Source of the DNA: an uncultured Ectothiorhodospiraceae bacterium
GTDB lineage: Bacteria; Pseudomonadota; Gammaproteobacteria; JAABTG01
NCBI GenBank assembly: GCA_937867305.1
Contig: CALMKJ010000136.1
Location: forward strand, 1-43,547
Reading direction: 5' to 3'
Length of the DNA: 43,547 bases
Below, piece after piece: positions 23,096 through 33,782 of the stretch. The translations under genes and the position numbers were made by a program. The stretch's first letter is position 1. Each line of letters starts with the position of its first letter. The notes below the pieces were generated by a model. That model ran no database searches, was not told the origin of the DNA, and saw only the letters and a list, made by a program, of their open reading frames with translations.

Positions 23096-24621
<1,526 letters not shown>

Positions 24622-24625
<4 letters not shown>

Positions 24626-26352
24626 GCGAGCGGGCGTTGGCGCTGAAGGGGCCCAGCGGATCCGGCAGGCCCCTGCAGGTCCTGGTCGTCGAGGACTCGA
24701 CCGACGATGTGCTGCTGGTGGTGCGGGCGCTCACCCGCGGGGGCTACGCCCCGCGGTACCGGCAGGTCTTCACCGAGGACGCGATGCGCCGGGCGCTCGC
24801 CACCGAGACGTGGGACATGGTCATCGCCGACCACAGCATGCCCCAGTTCAGCTCCACCGCCGCGCTTGCGGTGCTCAAGGAGAGCGGGCGCGACATCCCC
24901 TTCATCATCGTCTCCGGCAGCATCGGAGAGGACATCGCGGTGGAGGCGATGAAGTCGGGCGCCCATGACTACGTGCTCAAGGACAACCTGGCACGGCTCA
25001 TCCCGGCGGTGGACCGTGAACTGCGCGAAGCCGCCGTGCGCCACGAGCGCCACCAGGCCGAGGCCCTCCTGCGCCATCAGGCCAGCCACGACGCGCTCAC
25101 CGGCCTCATCAACCGCAGCGAGTTCGAGCGGCGCCTGGAGGCGGCCCTGCGCGACGCACGCGACCTGGGGCGCCGCCACGCACTGTGCTATCTCGACCTG
25201 GACCAGTTCAAGGTCGTCAACGACACCTGTGGGCATCGCGCGGGCGACGAGCTGCTCAAGCAGCTGGTGGTGCAACTGCGCTGCTGCATCCGCGAGAGCG
25301 ACACCCTGGCCCGTCTCGGTGGGGACGAGTTCGGCCTGTTGCTGGAGAATTGCAGTCTGGAGAGCGCCGAGAAGGCGGCCGCCAACCTGCTCGAGCGGGT
25401 GCGGCGCTTCCGCTTCGCCTGGCTCGGCACCACCTTCGAGGTGGGCGTGAGCATCGGGCTGGTGCCCATCGACCTCTCCAGTGGGGACGTGGCGGGGCTG
25501 CTCAGTGCGGCGGACGTCGCCTGTTACACGGCGAAAGACCTGGGGCGCAACCGGGTCCACATCTACCGCACCGACGACGCCGAGGTGACCCGCCGCCGCG
25601 GGGAGATGGGCTGGGTGTCGCGGGTGAAGGGGGCGCTGCGCGAGGACCGCTTCCGCCTCTACGCGCAACCCATCGTCTCCACCCGCGACGGGCGCACCCT
25701 CGACCGGGAGGTTCTTCTGCGCCTCGAGGACGACCGGGGCGAGCTGGTGTTGCCGGATGCGTTCATCCCGGCCGCGGAGCGCTACGGGGTGATGCCCGCG
25801 ATCGACCGCTGGGTCGTGGAGCGGGTGGCCGCGAGCTGCGGGCGCTGGCAGCGGGAATTCCCGGGCACCGGCTGCAGCATCAATCTCTCCGGGGGGTCCG
25901 TCAACGACGAAGGTTTCCTGCGTTTCCTGCGCCGCGCCATCGAGGCGAGCGGGATCTCCCCGAGGACGATCTGCTTCGAGATCACCGAGACGTCGGCGAT
26001 CGTGAACCTGAGCAAGGCGGCCCATTTCATCCGCGAGCTGAAGGGGATCGGCTGCCGCTTCGCCCTGGACGACTTCGGCAGCGGACTCTCCTCGTTCGGG
26101 TATCTGAAGAACCTGCCGGTCGACTACGTGAAGATTGCGGGCGGTTTCGTGCGCGGCCTGCTCGACGACCCGGTCGACGCGGCGATGGTCGAGGCCATCC
26201 ACAAGATCGGGCACGTCATGGGACTGCAGACTATCGCCGAGCACGTGGAGCACGAGGCGCTGCTCGCCCGCCTGCGCGAGATCGGGGTCGACTATGTCCA
26301 GGGCGACGCCATTGCCGCGGCGGCGCCCTTTTTCGCCGCCAGCGACGGATAA
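24622..26352 (+). CDS. Response regulator with GGDEF and EAL domains
   Basis: The 576-residue protein should control cyclic di-GMP under the adjacent kinase. The receiver domain (about 18-135) has phospho-acceptor Asp70 (VIADHSMPQF). The GGDEF domain carries an intact RLGGDEF (233-237) with an RESD inhibitory site just before it. The EAL domain reads EVLLRL (363-368) rather than EALLR. The other catalytic segments are kept: SINLSGGS, FEITET, LDDFGSG, VDYVKI and AEHVE. Both synthase and phosphodiesterase activity are possible. It lacks any membrane segment. Confidence 0.93.
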
Positions 26353-26385
26353 TGGGTCCACCGCGAGCCAACCGGTCGAGCAGAG

Positions 26386-27507
26386 ATGATCCTCATCCTC
26401 CACCCCGACGTCACCACCGAAAGCGAGCCGTTCCTGCACCTGACCGGCTACCTCGAGCGCCTGCCGGGCATCCAGTTCCGGGTGCACCAGGTGGTGGGGG
26501 CGCAGCAGACCGTCACCGAGGTCTACCTGATCGGCAACACTGCCGCCCTGCAGGCCGAGGACATCCGGGTCCTGCCGGGGGTGGAGCGGGTCGTGCGGGT
26601 GTCCCGGGAATACCGGATCCTGGGCCGGCACCAGGGGGATACCCGCCCCACCTTCTTCGAATACAACGGGGTGCGCTTCGGGCAGGACAACCTGCACGTC
26701 TTCGCCGGGCTCTGCGCCGTGGACACGCCGGAGCACGTGGAGCTGATGATGCGGGCGGTTGCCGACCAGGGGCTTTCGTGCACGCGCATGGGGGCCTACA
26801 AGCCGCGCACGAACCCCTATTCGTTCCAGGGCCACGGCAAGGCGTGCCTGCCCTACGTCTTCGAACTCGCCGGCAAGTACGGCATCCGCGTGGTCGCGAT
26901 GGAGATCACCCACGAGTCTCAGGTGGAGGAGATCCGTCACGCCCTCGAGGAGACCGGCCACCCGACGGGCGTGATGCTGCAGATCGGGACGCGCAACGCC
27001 CAGAATTTCGAGCTTCTCAAGTCGGTGGGGCGCCAGCAGGAATTCCCCGTGCTCCTGAAGCGGGGCTTCGGCATCACCCTGGAGGAGTCGCTGAACGCCG
27101 CCGAGTATCTGGCGAGTGAAGGTAACCGGAGGGTCGTCTTCGGACTGCGGGGGATGAAGACGAACCTGGGGGACCCGCACCGCAACCTCGTCGATTTTGC
27201 CCACGTCCCCGTGGTGAAGCGGCTCACCCGGATGCCGGTGTGCGCCGACCCCTCGCACTCGGTGGGCAGTCGTGACCGCGCCCCGGACGGGGTGCTGGAC
27301 GTCTTCCACGTCACCGCCCAGGCAGTGATCGCCGGGGCGAACATGATCCTGGTGGATTTCCATCCGAAGCCGGCGGCCGCACTGGTCGACGGGCCGCAGG
27401 CGCTGCTCCTTTCGGAGCTGCCGCTGTTCCTGGAGGACGTGAGGATCGCCCGCGAGGCCTACGAGCGCCGCGCGGCGCTGGCGGCCTCGAGCCCGCGCGC
27501 CGCCTAG
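26386..27507 (+). CDS. aroF: 3-deoxy-7-phosphoheptulonate synthase, type I-beta
   Basis: DAHP synthase condenses PEP and erythrose 4-phosphate in the first step of the shikimate pathway. The 373-residue protein has an N-terminal ferredoxin-like (ACT-like) regulatory segment of about 75 residues beginning MILILHPD, as in the Thermotoga-type enzyme. The barrel motifs follow: RMGAYKPRTNPYSFQGHG, IGTRNAQNFELLK, LLKRGFG and VCADPSHSVGSRD. It has a short gap from the response-regulator gene upstream. Its TAG stop overlaps that of dksA on the other strand. Confidence 0.95.
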   Translation: MILILHPDVTTESEPFLHLTGYLERLPGIQFRVHQVVGAQQTVTEVYLIGNTAALQAEDIRVLPGVERVVRVSREYRILGRHQGDTRPTFFEYNGVRFGQDNLHVFAGLCAVDTPEHVELMMRAVADQGLSCTRMGAYKPRTNPYSFQGHGKACLPYVFELAGKYGIRVVAMEITHESQVEEIRHALEETGHPTGVMLQIGTRNAQNFELLKSVGRQQEFPVLLKRGFGITLEESLNAAEYLASEGNRRVVFGLRGMKTNLGDPHRNLVDFAHVPVVKRLTRMPVCADPSHSVGSRDRAPDGVLDVFHVTAQAVIAGANMILVDFHPKPAAALVDGPQALLLSELPLFLEDVRIAREAYERRAALAASSPRAA

Positions 27508-27926
27508 GCCCGCTGGCGGTCGCGGCTCTCCTCGATCTCCTTGCAGTCGATGCAGAGGGTAGCGGTGGGGCGGGCCTCGAGCCGGCGCGCCCCGATCGGC
27601 TCGCCGCAGGCCTCGCAATAGCCGTAGGTTCCCTCGTCCAGCTGGCCGAGCGCCACGTCAATCTTGTGGACGAGCTTGCGCTCGCGGTCGCGCGCGCGCA
27701 GCTCGAGGGCGAATTCCTCCTCCTGGCTCGCGCGGTCGTTGGGGTCCGCGAAGGCTATCCCCTCGTCCTGCAGGTGCTGGACGGTGCGCTCGACCTCGCC
27801 GCGCAACTGGTGCTTCCAGGCCAGCAGGAGCTGGCGGAAGTGCTCCGTCTGGCGCTCGTCCATGTAGGGCTCGTCGCGCCGTTGGGGGGAGGGCGCGTCC
27901 TTCGCCCTGGGGGTACGCTCAGGCAT
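27504..27926 (-). CDS. dksA: RNA polymerase-binding transcription factor DksA
   Basis: DksA binds the RNA polymerase secondary channel and works with ppGpp in the stringent response. The 140-residue protein has the coiled-coil region (RQLLLAWKHQLRGEVERTV) with an acidic tip (FADPNDRASQEEE), then the zinc finger CEACGEPIGARRLEA...CIDCK. The ATG at 27926 has GGAG 7 nt upstream; the internal MDERQTEHF is an alternative start. A TATAAG -10 lies at 27956-27961. It converges with aroF, the two stops sharing a CTAG. Confidence 0.96.
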   Translation of the reverse strand: MPERTPRAKDAPSPQRRDEPYMDERQTEHFRQLLLAWKHQLRGEVERTVQHLQDEGIAFADPNDRASQEEEFALELRARDRERKLVHKIDVALGQLDEGTYGYCEACGEPIGARRLEARPTATLCIDCKEIEESRDRQRA

Positions 27927-28057
27927 GCTCGAGCTCCGGGGGGAACGGGTCCGCCCTTATAGCGACCGTCCCCGGGGCACGTTTAGCGCGCCGGCGGGCC
28001 TCCTGCCCATCCCCGCCCGGCAGGCGGGTCCCCGGCGAGCGGTCCGGGCGAGGGCCG

Positions 28058-28840
28058 CTAAGGGTTGGGGGTCTCTCCCGGCTCGGCGAGGGGGGCGAGC
28101 TGCTCGACCCAGAGGGCGGTCGCGCCGGCGACCGCGGCAGGGATGACGGCCAGATTGAGGCCCGGGACCAGCAGGGCGAGACTCGTGGCAGCGCCGAATC
28201 CGAGCACCAGGAACCGCCGGCGCGCCAGCAGCTGGCGCTGCGCCGCGAACCGCAGGCCGCGGTTCGCCATCGGGTAGTCGGCGTATTCGATGGCAAGCAT
28301 CCACGCGCTGAAGGCGAGCCAGAGGAGGGGCGCCGCGAGGTTCACGCCCGGCACGAGAAAGAGGAGGAGCAGCGGGAGCGCGCGGGTCAGGAAATAGGCG
28401 GCCTTGCGCACCTCGGACCGCACGTCCCGGGCCGCCTCCCCCAGCAGGGAGAGGGCGCCCGCCCCGGGCACCCCGGGGCGCGCGTCGAGCCGGCGCTCCA
28501 CCGCCTCCGAGAGCAGGCTGTTGAAGGGGGCGGCGATGAGATTGCCCACGGTCGAGAAGCCGAAGAACAGCACCAGCAGCGAAAGCAGGACCAGCACGGG
28601 CAGGAGAGCCCAGGCCAGGAAATCCAGCCAGTCCGGAAGCCACCCCTCGACGTAGGTCCTGATGGGGCCGAGCTGAGCCCAGAGGAGGTAGAGGAGCGCC
28701 CCGAAGACCAGGACGTTGACGAGGAGCGGCGCCGCCACGTAGCGGCGCACGCCCGGGCGCACCAGGAGCCCGAAGCCCCGCAGCAGGTATCCCGCGCCCG
28801 TGAGGGGGCTGTTCGAGCCGTGCGGGCGGGTCTCACTCAT
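28058..28840 (-). CDS. cysZ: Sulfate transporter CysZ
   Basis: CysZ is an inner-membrane sulfate uptake protein feeding cysteine synthesis. The 260-residue protein has hydrophobic segments around 20-55, 70-105, 145-185 and 205-245, and the family segments FGFSTVGNLIAAPFN (near 95) and YPMANRGLRFAAQR. It belongs to the EI24/CysZ superfamily. It lies 55 bp downstream of queF on the same strand. No sulfur gene is next to it. Confidence 0.93.
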   Translation of the reverse strand: MSETRPHGSNSPLTGAGYLLRGFGLLVRPGVRRYVAAPLLVNVLVFGALLYLLWAQLGPIRTYVEGWLPDWLDFLAWALLPVLVLLSLLVLFFGFSTVGNLIAAPFNSLLSEAVERRLDARPGVPGAGALSLLGEAARDVRSEVRKAAYFLTRALPLLLLFLVPGVNLAAPLLWLAFSAWMLAIEYADYPMANRGLRFAAQRQLLARRRFLVLGFGAATSLALLVPGLNLAVIPAAVAGATALWVEQLAPLAEPGETPNP

Positions 28841-28895
28841 CGCGGCTCGGATCTGGGTTGAAGGGGGACGGCGGGCCGGGTCACGGGGGCTAGGC

Positions 28896-29285
28896 TCAGG
28901 GCAGGGCGACGGGCTGCGCCGGCACCCACCCTTCGGCCCGGTGCTCGGCGACGACCGTCGTGTAGATCCCGCCCCGGACGTTGAACTCGGCGGTCAGGCG
29001 CAGGAACCGGGGGGCGCAGGCCCGCACCAGGTCGCCCAGGATGCGGTTGGTCACCGCCTCGTGGAACGCGCCCACGTCCCGGTAGGACCAGACGTAGAGC
29101 TTGAGCGATTTCAGCTCGATGCAGGCGCGGTCGGGGACGTATTCCAGGTGCAGGGTGGCGAAATCCGGTTGGCCGGTCTTCGGGCAGAGGCAGGTGAACT
29201 CCGGGATCCGCACGCGGATCGTGTAGTCGCGTGCAGGCTCGGGGTTCTCGAAGGTTTCCAGCACGAGGGTCGGGGAGCTTGGCAT
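28896..29285 (-). CDS. queF: NADPH-dependent preQ0 reductase QueF
   Basis: QueF reduces 7-cyano-7-deazaguanine (preQ0) to preQ1 for queuosine synthesis. The 129-residue protein is the short unimodular type. The active-site Cys34 and Asp41 are in CPKTGQPD, and the family motif IELKSLK is at 56-62. ATG 29285 is chosen by fit to the family. It has no clear Shine-Dalgarno. It is divergent from smc. Confidence 0.95.
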   Translation of the reverse strand: MPSSPTLVLETFENPEPARDYTIRVRIPEFTCLCPKTGQPDFATLHLEYVPDRACIELKSLKLYVWSYRDVGAFHEAVTNRILGDLVRACAPRFLRLTAEFNVRGGIYTTVVAEHRAEGWVPAQPVALP

Positions 29286-29354
29286 GCGCGGCACCATAGC
29301 CCAGGGCTCGGCGGGTGGGCAAGGCTCGAGCCGCCTTCTGTCGGCGGGGGCCAT

Positions 29355-29370
29355 CCGGTAACCTTACCGG
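29355..29370. promoter_or_regulatory. Palindrome directly before the smc start codon
   Basis: CCGGTAA-CC-TTACCGG (7-bp arms, 2-bp centre) ends three bases before the smc ATG. No Shine-Dalgarno fits in this space. It could be an operator, or a hairpin that controls translation of a weakly led mRNA. Confidence 0.45.
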
Positions 29371-29373
29371 GCC

Positions 29374-32300
29374 ATGCGGCTCAGCAAGGTCAAGCTCTCC
29401 GGGTTCAAGTCGTTCGTCGACCCGACCGTCCTCCTGCTCCCCGGCCCGATCGTCTCGGTCGTCGGGCCGAACGGGTGCGGCAAGTCGAACGTCATCGACG
29501 CCGTGCGCTGGGTTCTCGGCGAGAGCTCGGCCCGCTACCTGCGCGGCGAGTCCATGGCCGACGTGATCTTCAACGGTTCCTCGGCCCGCAAGCCCGTCGG
29601 CCAGGCTTCGGTCGAGCTGGTGTTCGACAACGGGGACGGGGCGCTCGGGGGGGCCTGGGCGGAGTACGCCGAGATCTCCGTGCGCCGCCAGGTCGGCCGG
29701 GACGGCGAGTCGCAGTACTTCCTGAACGGTACCCGCTGCCGGCGGCGCGACGTGACGGACCTGTTCCTCGGTACCGGGCTCGGCCCCCGCAGCTACGCCA
29801 TCATCGAGCAGGGCACCGTGTCGCGGGTGATCGAGGCCCGGCCCGAGGAACTGCGCCTGTTCATCGAAGAGGCGGCGGGGATCTCGCGCTACAAGGAGCG
29901 GCGCCGCGAGACCGAGGTGCGCATCCACCAGACCCAGGAAAACCTGGCCCGTCTGAACGACCTGCGAGAGGAGCTCGAGCGGCAGCTCCAGCACCTGGGC
30001 CGGCAGGCGAAGGGCGCGGAGCGCTACAAGGCCCTGAAGCAGAAGGAACGGCGCCTGCGGGGTGAGCTCCTGACCCTGCGCTGGCGTGCCCTGCGCGCGG
30101 ACGGCGACGCTCGGGAGCGCGAGGTCTCGGCGCTGGAGACGGCCCACGCCGCAAGCCTGGCGGCGCTGCGCCAGACCGAGGCGGAGCTCGAGCGCGAGCG
30201 GGAGGCGCACGCCCAGGGGGCCGAGGCCCTGGGTGAGGTCCAGGCCCGTTTCTACGCGGTCTCGGCCGAGGTCGCGCGCTACGACCAGTCCATCGAGCAC
30301 GCCCGCCAGCGCCAGACGGAGCTGCGGGCGGAGATGGCGCGGGCCGAGCGCCTGCTCGCGGAGGCGCGGGCCCAGCAGGCGAGCGACCAGGCCGAGCTGG
30401 CCCGCATCGATGCGGAGGCCGGGGCGGAGGAACCGGCCCGGGATGCCGCGGTGCAGGCCGAGGTCCTTGCCGGGGAGGCCCTCTCCGTGGCGGAGGCGGC
30501 TCTGCAGGATTGGCAGATGCGCTGGGACGCCCTCAACCCGCGGCTGCTCGCCGCGGCCCGGGCGGTGGACGTGGAGCGCACCCGGGTCCACCACTTGGAG
30601 CCGCTGCTGCTCAGGGTCGCGGAACGGGCCGGGCGACTGGAGCAGGAGCGCGGGGGCCTGGCACCCGAGGGCCTGGAGGCCGAGGCGGCCACCGTGGCCC
30701 GGGAACTCGCCGAGGTGGAGCGGGAGCGCGCGGCCCTCGAAGCGGCCATCGCGGGGGCCCGCTCGCGCGTGGCGGCCCAGCGGGACACCGACCGGCACAC
30801 CGCGTCCGTGCTGGCCGAGGCGCGGGGCCGGCAGCAGTCGGCGCAGGGGCGCCTGGCGGGTCTCGAGGCCCAGCAGGAGCAAGCCCTCGACAAGCGCGGG
30901 CCGGGGGTGGCCGAGTGGCTCGCCGCGCAAGGTCTGGCGGCGCGGCCGCGCCTCGCCGAAGCCCTGCGGGTGGAGCCCGGCTGGGAGCGTGCGGTCGAGG
31001 CGGTGCTCGGCGACGACCTGCGGGCGGTCTGCGTGGAGGGGCTGGAGGGGCTGACGGAGGCGGCGGCCGGGCTGAAGGGGGGCAAGGTCACCGTCTTCGA
31101 CACGAAGGCGGCCGGGGCACCCCGGGAGGGTGGCGAGGCGGTGGCCTCCGATTCCCTCGCCGCCCGGGTCGAGGCCCCCTGGTCCCTCGGGACGCTGCTG
31201 GCAGGTGTGCTGACGGCCCCGACGCGGGGGGCCGCCGAGGCGTTGCGGGCGGGGCTCGGCGAGGGGCAGAGCGTTGTGACGCCGGACGGGCTGTGGCTCG
31301 GGCAGGACTGGCTGCGAGTGGAGCGCCCGGCCAACGGCCGCGCGGGTCTGCTCGCCCGGGAGCAGGCCCGGCGTGACGGTCTTGCGGAGCTCCAGGGCCT
31401 GAAGGGTGAGGTGGAGCGGTTGGAAGCGGTCCACCGGGAGGGGCTCGAGGCCCTCGCTGCCCTGGAGCGTGAGCAGGGGGCGCTCCAGGCTCGGCTGGGG
31501 GAGCATCAGCGCCGGCAGGCCGGCCTGCAGGCGCGTGCGGCCGAGCGCCGAGCCCGCCTGGAACAGGTGGGCCGGCGTGCCCGGCAGGTCGAGGAGGAGC
31601 TGCGCGAGGTGGCGCGACAACGCGCCACGGCCGAGGCCGACCTCGAGGGCGCGCGGTCGCGCCTGGCGGGGGGCGAGGTGGAACTGCAGGCGCACGAGGA
31701 GGAGCGCGCGGTCCTGCTCTCGGCCCGGGACCGCCATCGGTCCGCGGTCGACGAGGCCCGCCAGGCCTGGCACCGGGCTCGGGACGCGGCGCACGCCGTG
31801 GCGGTGGCGCTGGAAGGCGCGCGCGCCAGGCGCGAAGGGCTGGACCGGGGGGCGGAGCGTCTGCGCGGCCAGATCGCGGAGCTCTCCTCGCGCGCCGAGA
31901 ACCTCGGCCGGGGGTTGAGGGAGCTCGAGGCGCCACTCGCGGAGTCGATGTCTGCCCGGGAGCGGGCCCTGGCCCGTCAGGTCGCCGTGGAGGAGGAGTT
32001 GAAGGGTGCCCGCCGGCTCCTGGGCGAGCTGGACGAGCGCCTGCGGGTCCTGGATCGGGCCCGGCGCGGCGCGGAGGAGAGGGTCGAGGCCGACCGTTCG
32101 CGGCTGGAGGCGGTGCGGCTGGAGCAGCAGACGGCCCGGGTGCGCCTGCAGGAGGTCTCGGCGGACCTGCGCGAGCTGGGGGCGGAGCCCGAGGAGGTCC
32201 TGCCCGGACTCCCGGCCAGCGCCACCGAGGCAGACTGGCAGGCGGAGATCGAGGACGTGGAGCGCCGGGTGACCCGGCTGGGCCCGATCAACCTGGCCGC

Positions 32301-32892
32301 CATCGAAGAATTTGCCGAACAGGGCGAGCGCAAGCGATACCTGGACAGCCAGCACGCCGACCTGGTGGAAGCCCTCGGGACCCTGGACGGCGCGATCCGC
32401 CGGATGGACCGGGAGACCCGGACCCGGTTCCGGGAGACCTTCGATCGGCTGAACGCGGGTTTCCGGGCCATGTTTCCGCAGCTCCTCGGTGGCGGGGAGG
32501 CCTCGCTCGAGCTGACCGGGGAGGACCTGCTGGAGACCGGCGTGAGCGTGGTCGCGCGGCCGCCGGGCAAGCGCAACTCGACCATTCACCTGCTCTCGGG
32601 CGGTGAGAAGGCGTTGACGGCGATCGCCCTGGTCTTTTCGATCTTCGAGCTCAACCCGGCCCCCTTCTGTATGCTGGACGAGGTCGACGCGCCCCTCGAC
32701 GACGCCAACGTCGGTCGTTTCTGCGGGCTGCTCCGCTCCATGAGCGAGCGGGTCCAATTCATCCTCGTGACCCACAACAAGACCACGATGGAGCTGGCCG
32801 ACCAGCTGGTCGGGGTCACGATGCACGAGCCGGGCGTTTCGCGCCTGGTCCACGTGGACGTGGACCAGGCCCTGCAATTCGCCGCCGTCTGA
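29374..32892 (+). CDS. smc: Chromosome segregation protein SMC
   Basis: SMC dimerises and entraps DNA to condense and segregate chromosomes. The 1172-residue protein has the N-terminal ATPase half with Walker A GPNGCGKSN (about 32-40) and the QGTVSRVIE segment. Two long coiled coils, very rich in Ala/Arg/Glu, flank a hinge (about 510-660). The C-terminal half has the ABC signature LLSGGEKAL and Walker B FCMLDEVDAPLD. The use of SMC rather than MukB excludes enterobacteria and their close relatives. It is followed 20 bp later by zipA. Confidence 0.97.
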   Translation: MRLSKVKLSGFKSFVDPTVLLLPGPIVSVVGPNGCGKSNVIDAVRWVLGESSARYLRGESMADVIFNGSSARKPVGQASVELVFDNGDGALGGAWAEYAEISVRRQVGRDGESQYFLNGTRCRRRDVTDLFLGTGLGPRSYAIIEQGTVSRVIEARPEELRLFIEEAAGISRYKERRRETEVRIHQTQENLARLNDLREELERQLQHLGRQAKGAERYKALKQKERRLRGELLTLRWRALRADGDAREREVSALETAHAASLAALRQTEAELEREREAHAQGAEALGEVQARFYAVSAEVARYDQSIEHARQRQTELRAEMARAERLLAEARAQQASDQAELARIDAEAGAEEPARDAAVQAEVLAGEALSVAEAALQDWQMRWDALNPRLLAAARAVDVERTRVHHLEPLLLRVAERAGRLEQERGGLAPEGLEAEAATVARELAEVERERAALEAAIAGARSRVAAQRDTDRHTASVLAEARGRQQSAQGRLAGLEAQQEQALDKRGPGVAEWLAAQGLAARPRLAEALRVEPGWERAVEAVLGDDLRAVCVEGLEGLTEAAAGLKGGKVTVFDTKAAGAPREGGEAVASDSLAARVEAPWSLGTLLAGVLTAPTRGAAEALRAGLGEGQSVVTPDGLWLGQDWLRVERPANGRAGLLAREQARRDGLAELQGLKGEVERLEAVHREGLEALAALEREQGALQARLGEHQRRQAGLQARAAERRARLEQVGRRARQVEEELREVARQRATAEADLEGARSRLAGGEVELQAHEEERAVLLSARDRHRSAVDEARQAWHRARDAAHAVAVALEGARARREGLDRGAERLRGQIAELSSRAENLGRGLRELEAPLAESMSARERALARQVAVEEELKGARRLLGELDERLRVLDRARRGAEERVEADRSRLEAVRLEQQTARVRLQEVSADLRELGAEPEEVLPGLPASATEADWQAEIEDVERRVTRLGPINLAAIEEFAEQGERKRYLDSQHADLVEALGTLDGAIRRMDRETRTRFRETFDRLNAGFRAMFPQLLGGGEASLELTGEDLLETGVSVVARPPGKRNSTIHLLSGGEKALTAIALVFSIFELNPAPFCMLDEVDAPLDDANVGRFCGLLRSMSERVQFILVTHNKTTMELADQLVGVTMHEPGVSRLVHVDVDQALQFAAV

Positions 32893-32912
32893 GGGCGGCA
32901 CAAGGAGAAGGC

Positions 32913-33743
32913 ATGGATACCCTGCGTTGGATCCTTCTGGCCGTCGGCGTCCTCGTCGTGGTCGGAATCTATCTCTGGGAGACAGGGCGCCGCCGCCTTC
33001 GGCAGCGCGAGGAGGACGAGCTCGACGAGGTGGAGCGCGAGCTGCTCGAGGGGCTCAGCGCCCGGCGCGACGACGACCCGTTCGCCGGTCTCGGTAACCT
33101 GCGGGGTGAGCCGCTGAAGCTGGACGCGGAGGACGTCCGCGGACTCGGGCCCCTGGGTCCCGACGAGGACGACGCCGACCCGCGCGTCGAGCCTCCGGCG
33201 GCCCGCCCCGCGGAGGGCCCCCGGGCGGAAGGGCGTCCTGCGGAAGGGCGAGCGATGGAGGCGGGGAGCCGCCTCTACGCCGTGGACGGTCGCAAGGGGC
33301 GCCCGGGAGAAGAGCTCATCATCGTGCTCAACGTGATGGCCGAGCCCGGGCGGCCCTTCCCCGGAACCGAGGTGCGGGCTGCCCTGGAGTCGGTGGACAT
33401 GCGCTTCGGCGACATGCAGGTCTTCCACCACCACGGCGTCGGAGACATGCGCACGGAGCAGCCCGTGTTCAGCGTCGCCAATCTCCTGAAGCCGGGCACC
33501 TTCGACGTGGTGAATCTGGAAGGTTTCGCCACCCCCGGTCTTGTCATGTTCATGCGTCTGCCGGGGCCGCTGGACCCGCGCGTCGCGTTCGAGCTGATGC
33601 TGAACACCGGCCAGCGCCTGGCGGAGGCCCTGCACGGGGAGCTGCGCGACGAGACCCGCAGCGTGCTGAGCGCCCAGACCATCGCCCACGTCCGGGAGCG
33701 TATCGCGGAGTTCAACCGCCGGCAGTTGCTGACCGCCTCCTGA
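32913..33743 (+). CDS. zipA: Cell division protein ZipA
   Basis: ZipA tethers FtsZ to the inner membrane. The 276-residue protein has one N-terminal membrane helix (about 5-22), a charged segment, a Pro/Ala/Glu-rich linker and the C-terminal FtsZ-binding domain (about 130-265; IIVLNVMAEPGRPFPG, DMQVFHHHG, GLVMFMRLPGP). AAGGAGA lies five bases before the ATG. smc-zipA is a conserved gammaproteobacterial pair, normally followed by ligA. Here ligA is displaced by 3.3 kb. Confidence 0.95.
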   Translation: MDTLRWILLAVGVLVVVGIYLWETGRRRLRQREEDELDEVERELLEGLSARRDDDPFAGLGNLRGEPLKLDAEDVRGLGPLGPDEDDADPRVEPPAARPAEGPRAEGRPAEGRAMEAGSRLYAVDGRKGRPGEELIIVLNVMAEPGRPFPGTEVRAALESVDMRFGDMQVFHHHGVGDMRTEQPVFSVANLLKPGTFDVVNLEGFATPGLVMFMRLPGPLDPRVAFELMLNTGQRLAEALHGELRDETRSVLSAQTIAHVRERIAEFNRRQLLTAS

Positions 33744-33782
33744 ACCGCAGACCGGCGGGGACGGGTCCGGGCCCGGGACGTC

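Noticed and set aside
28837-32901. A 1354-codon open frame antisense to smc and beyond
   Set aside because: Same cause. It covers smc, queF and spacer DNA and has no domain or credible start.
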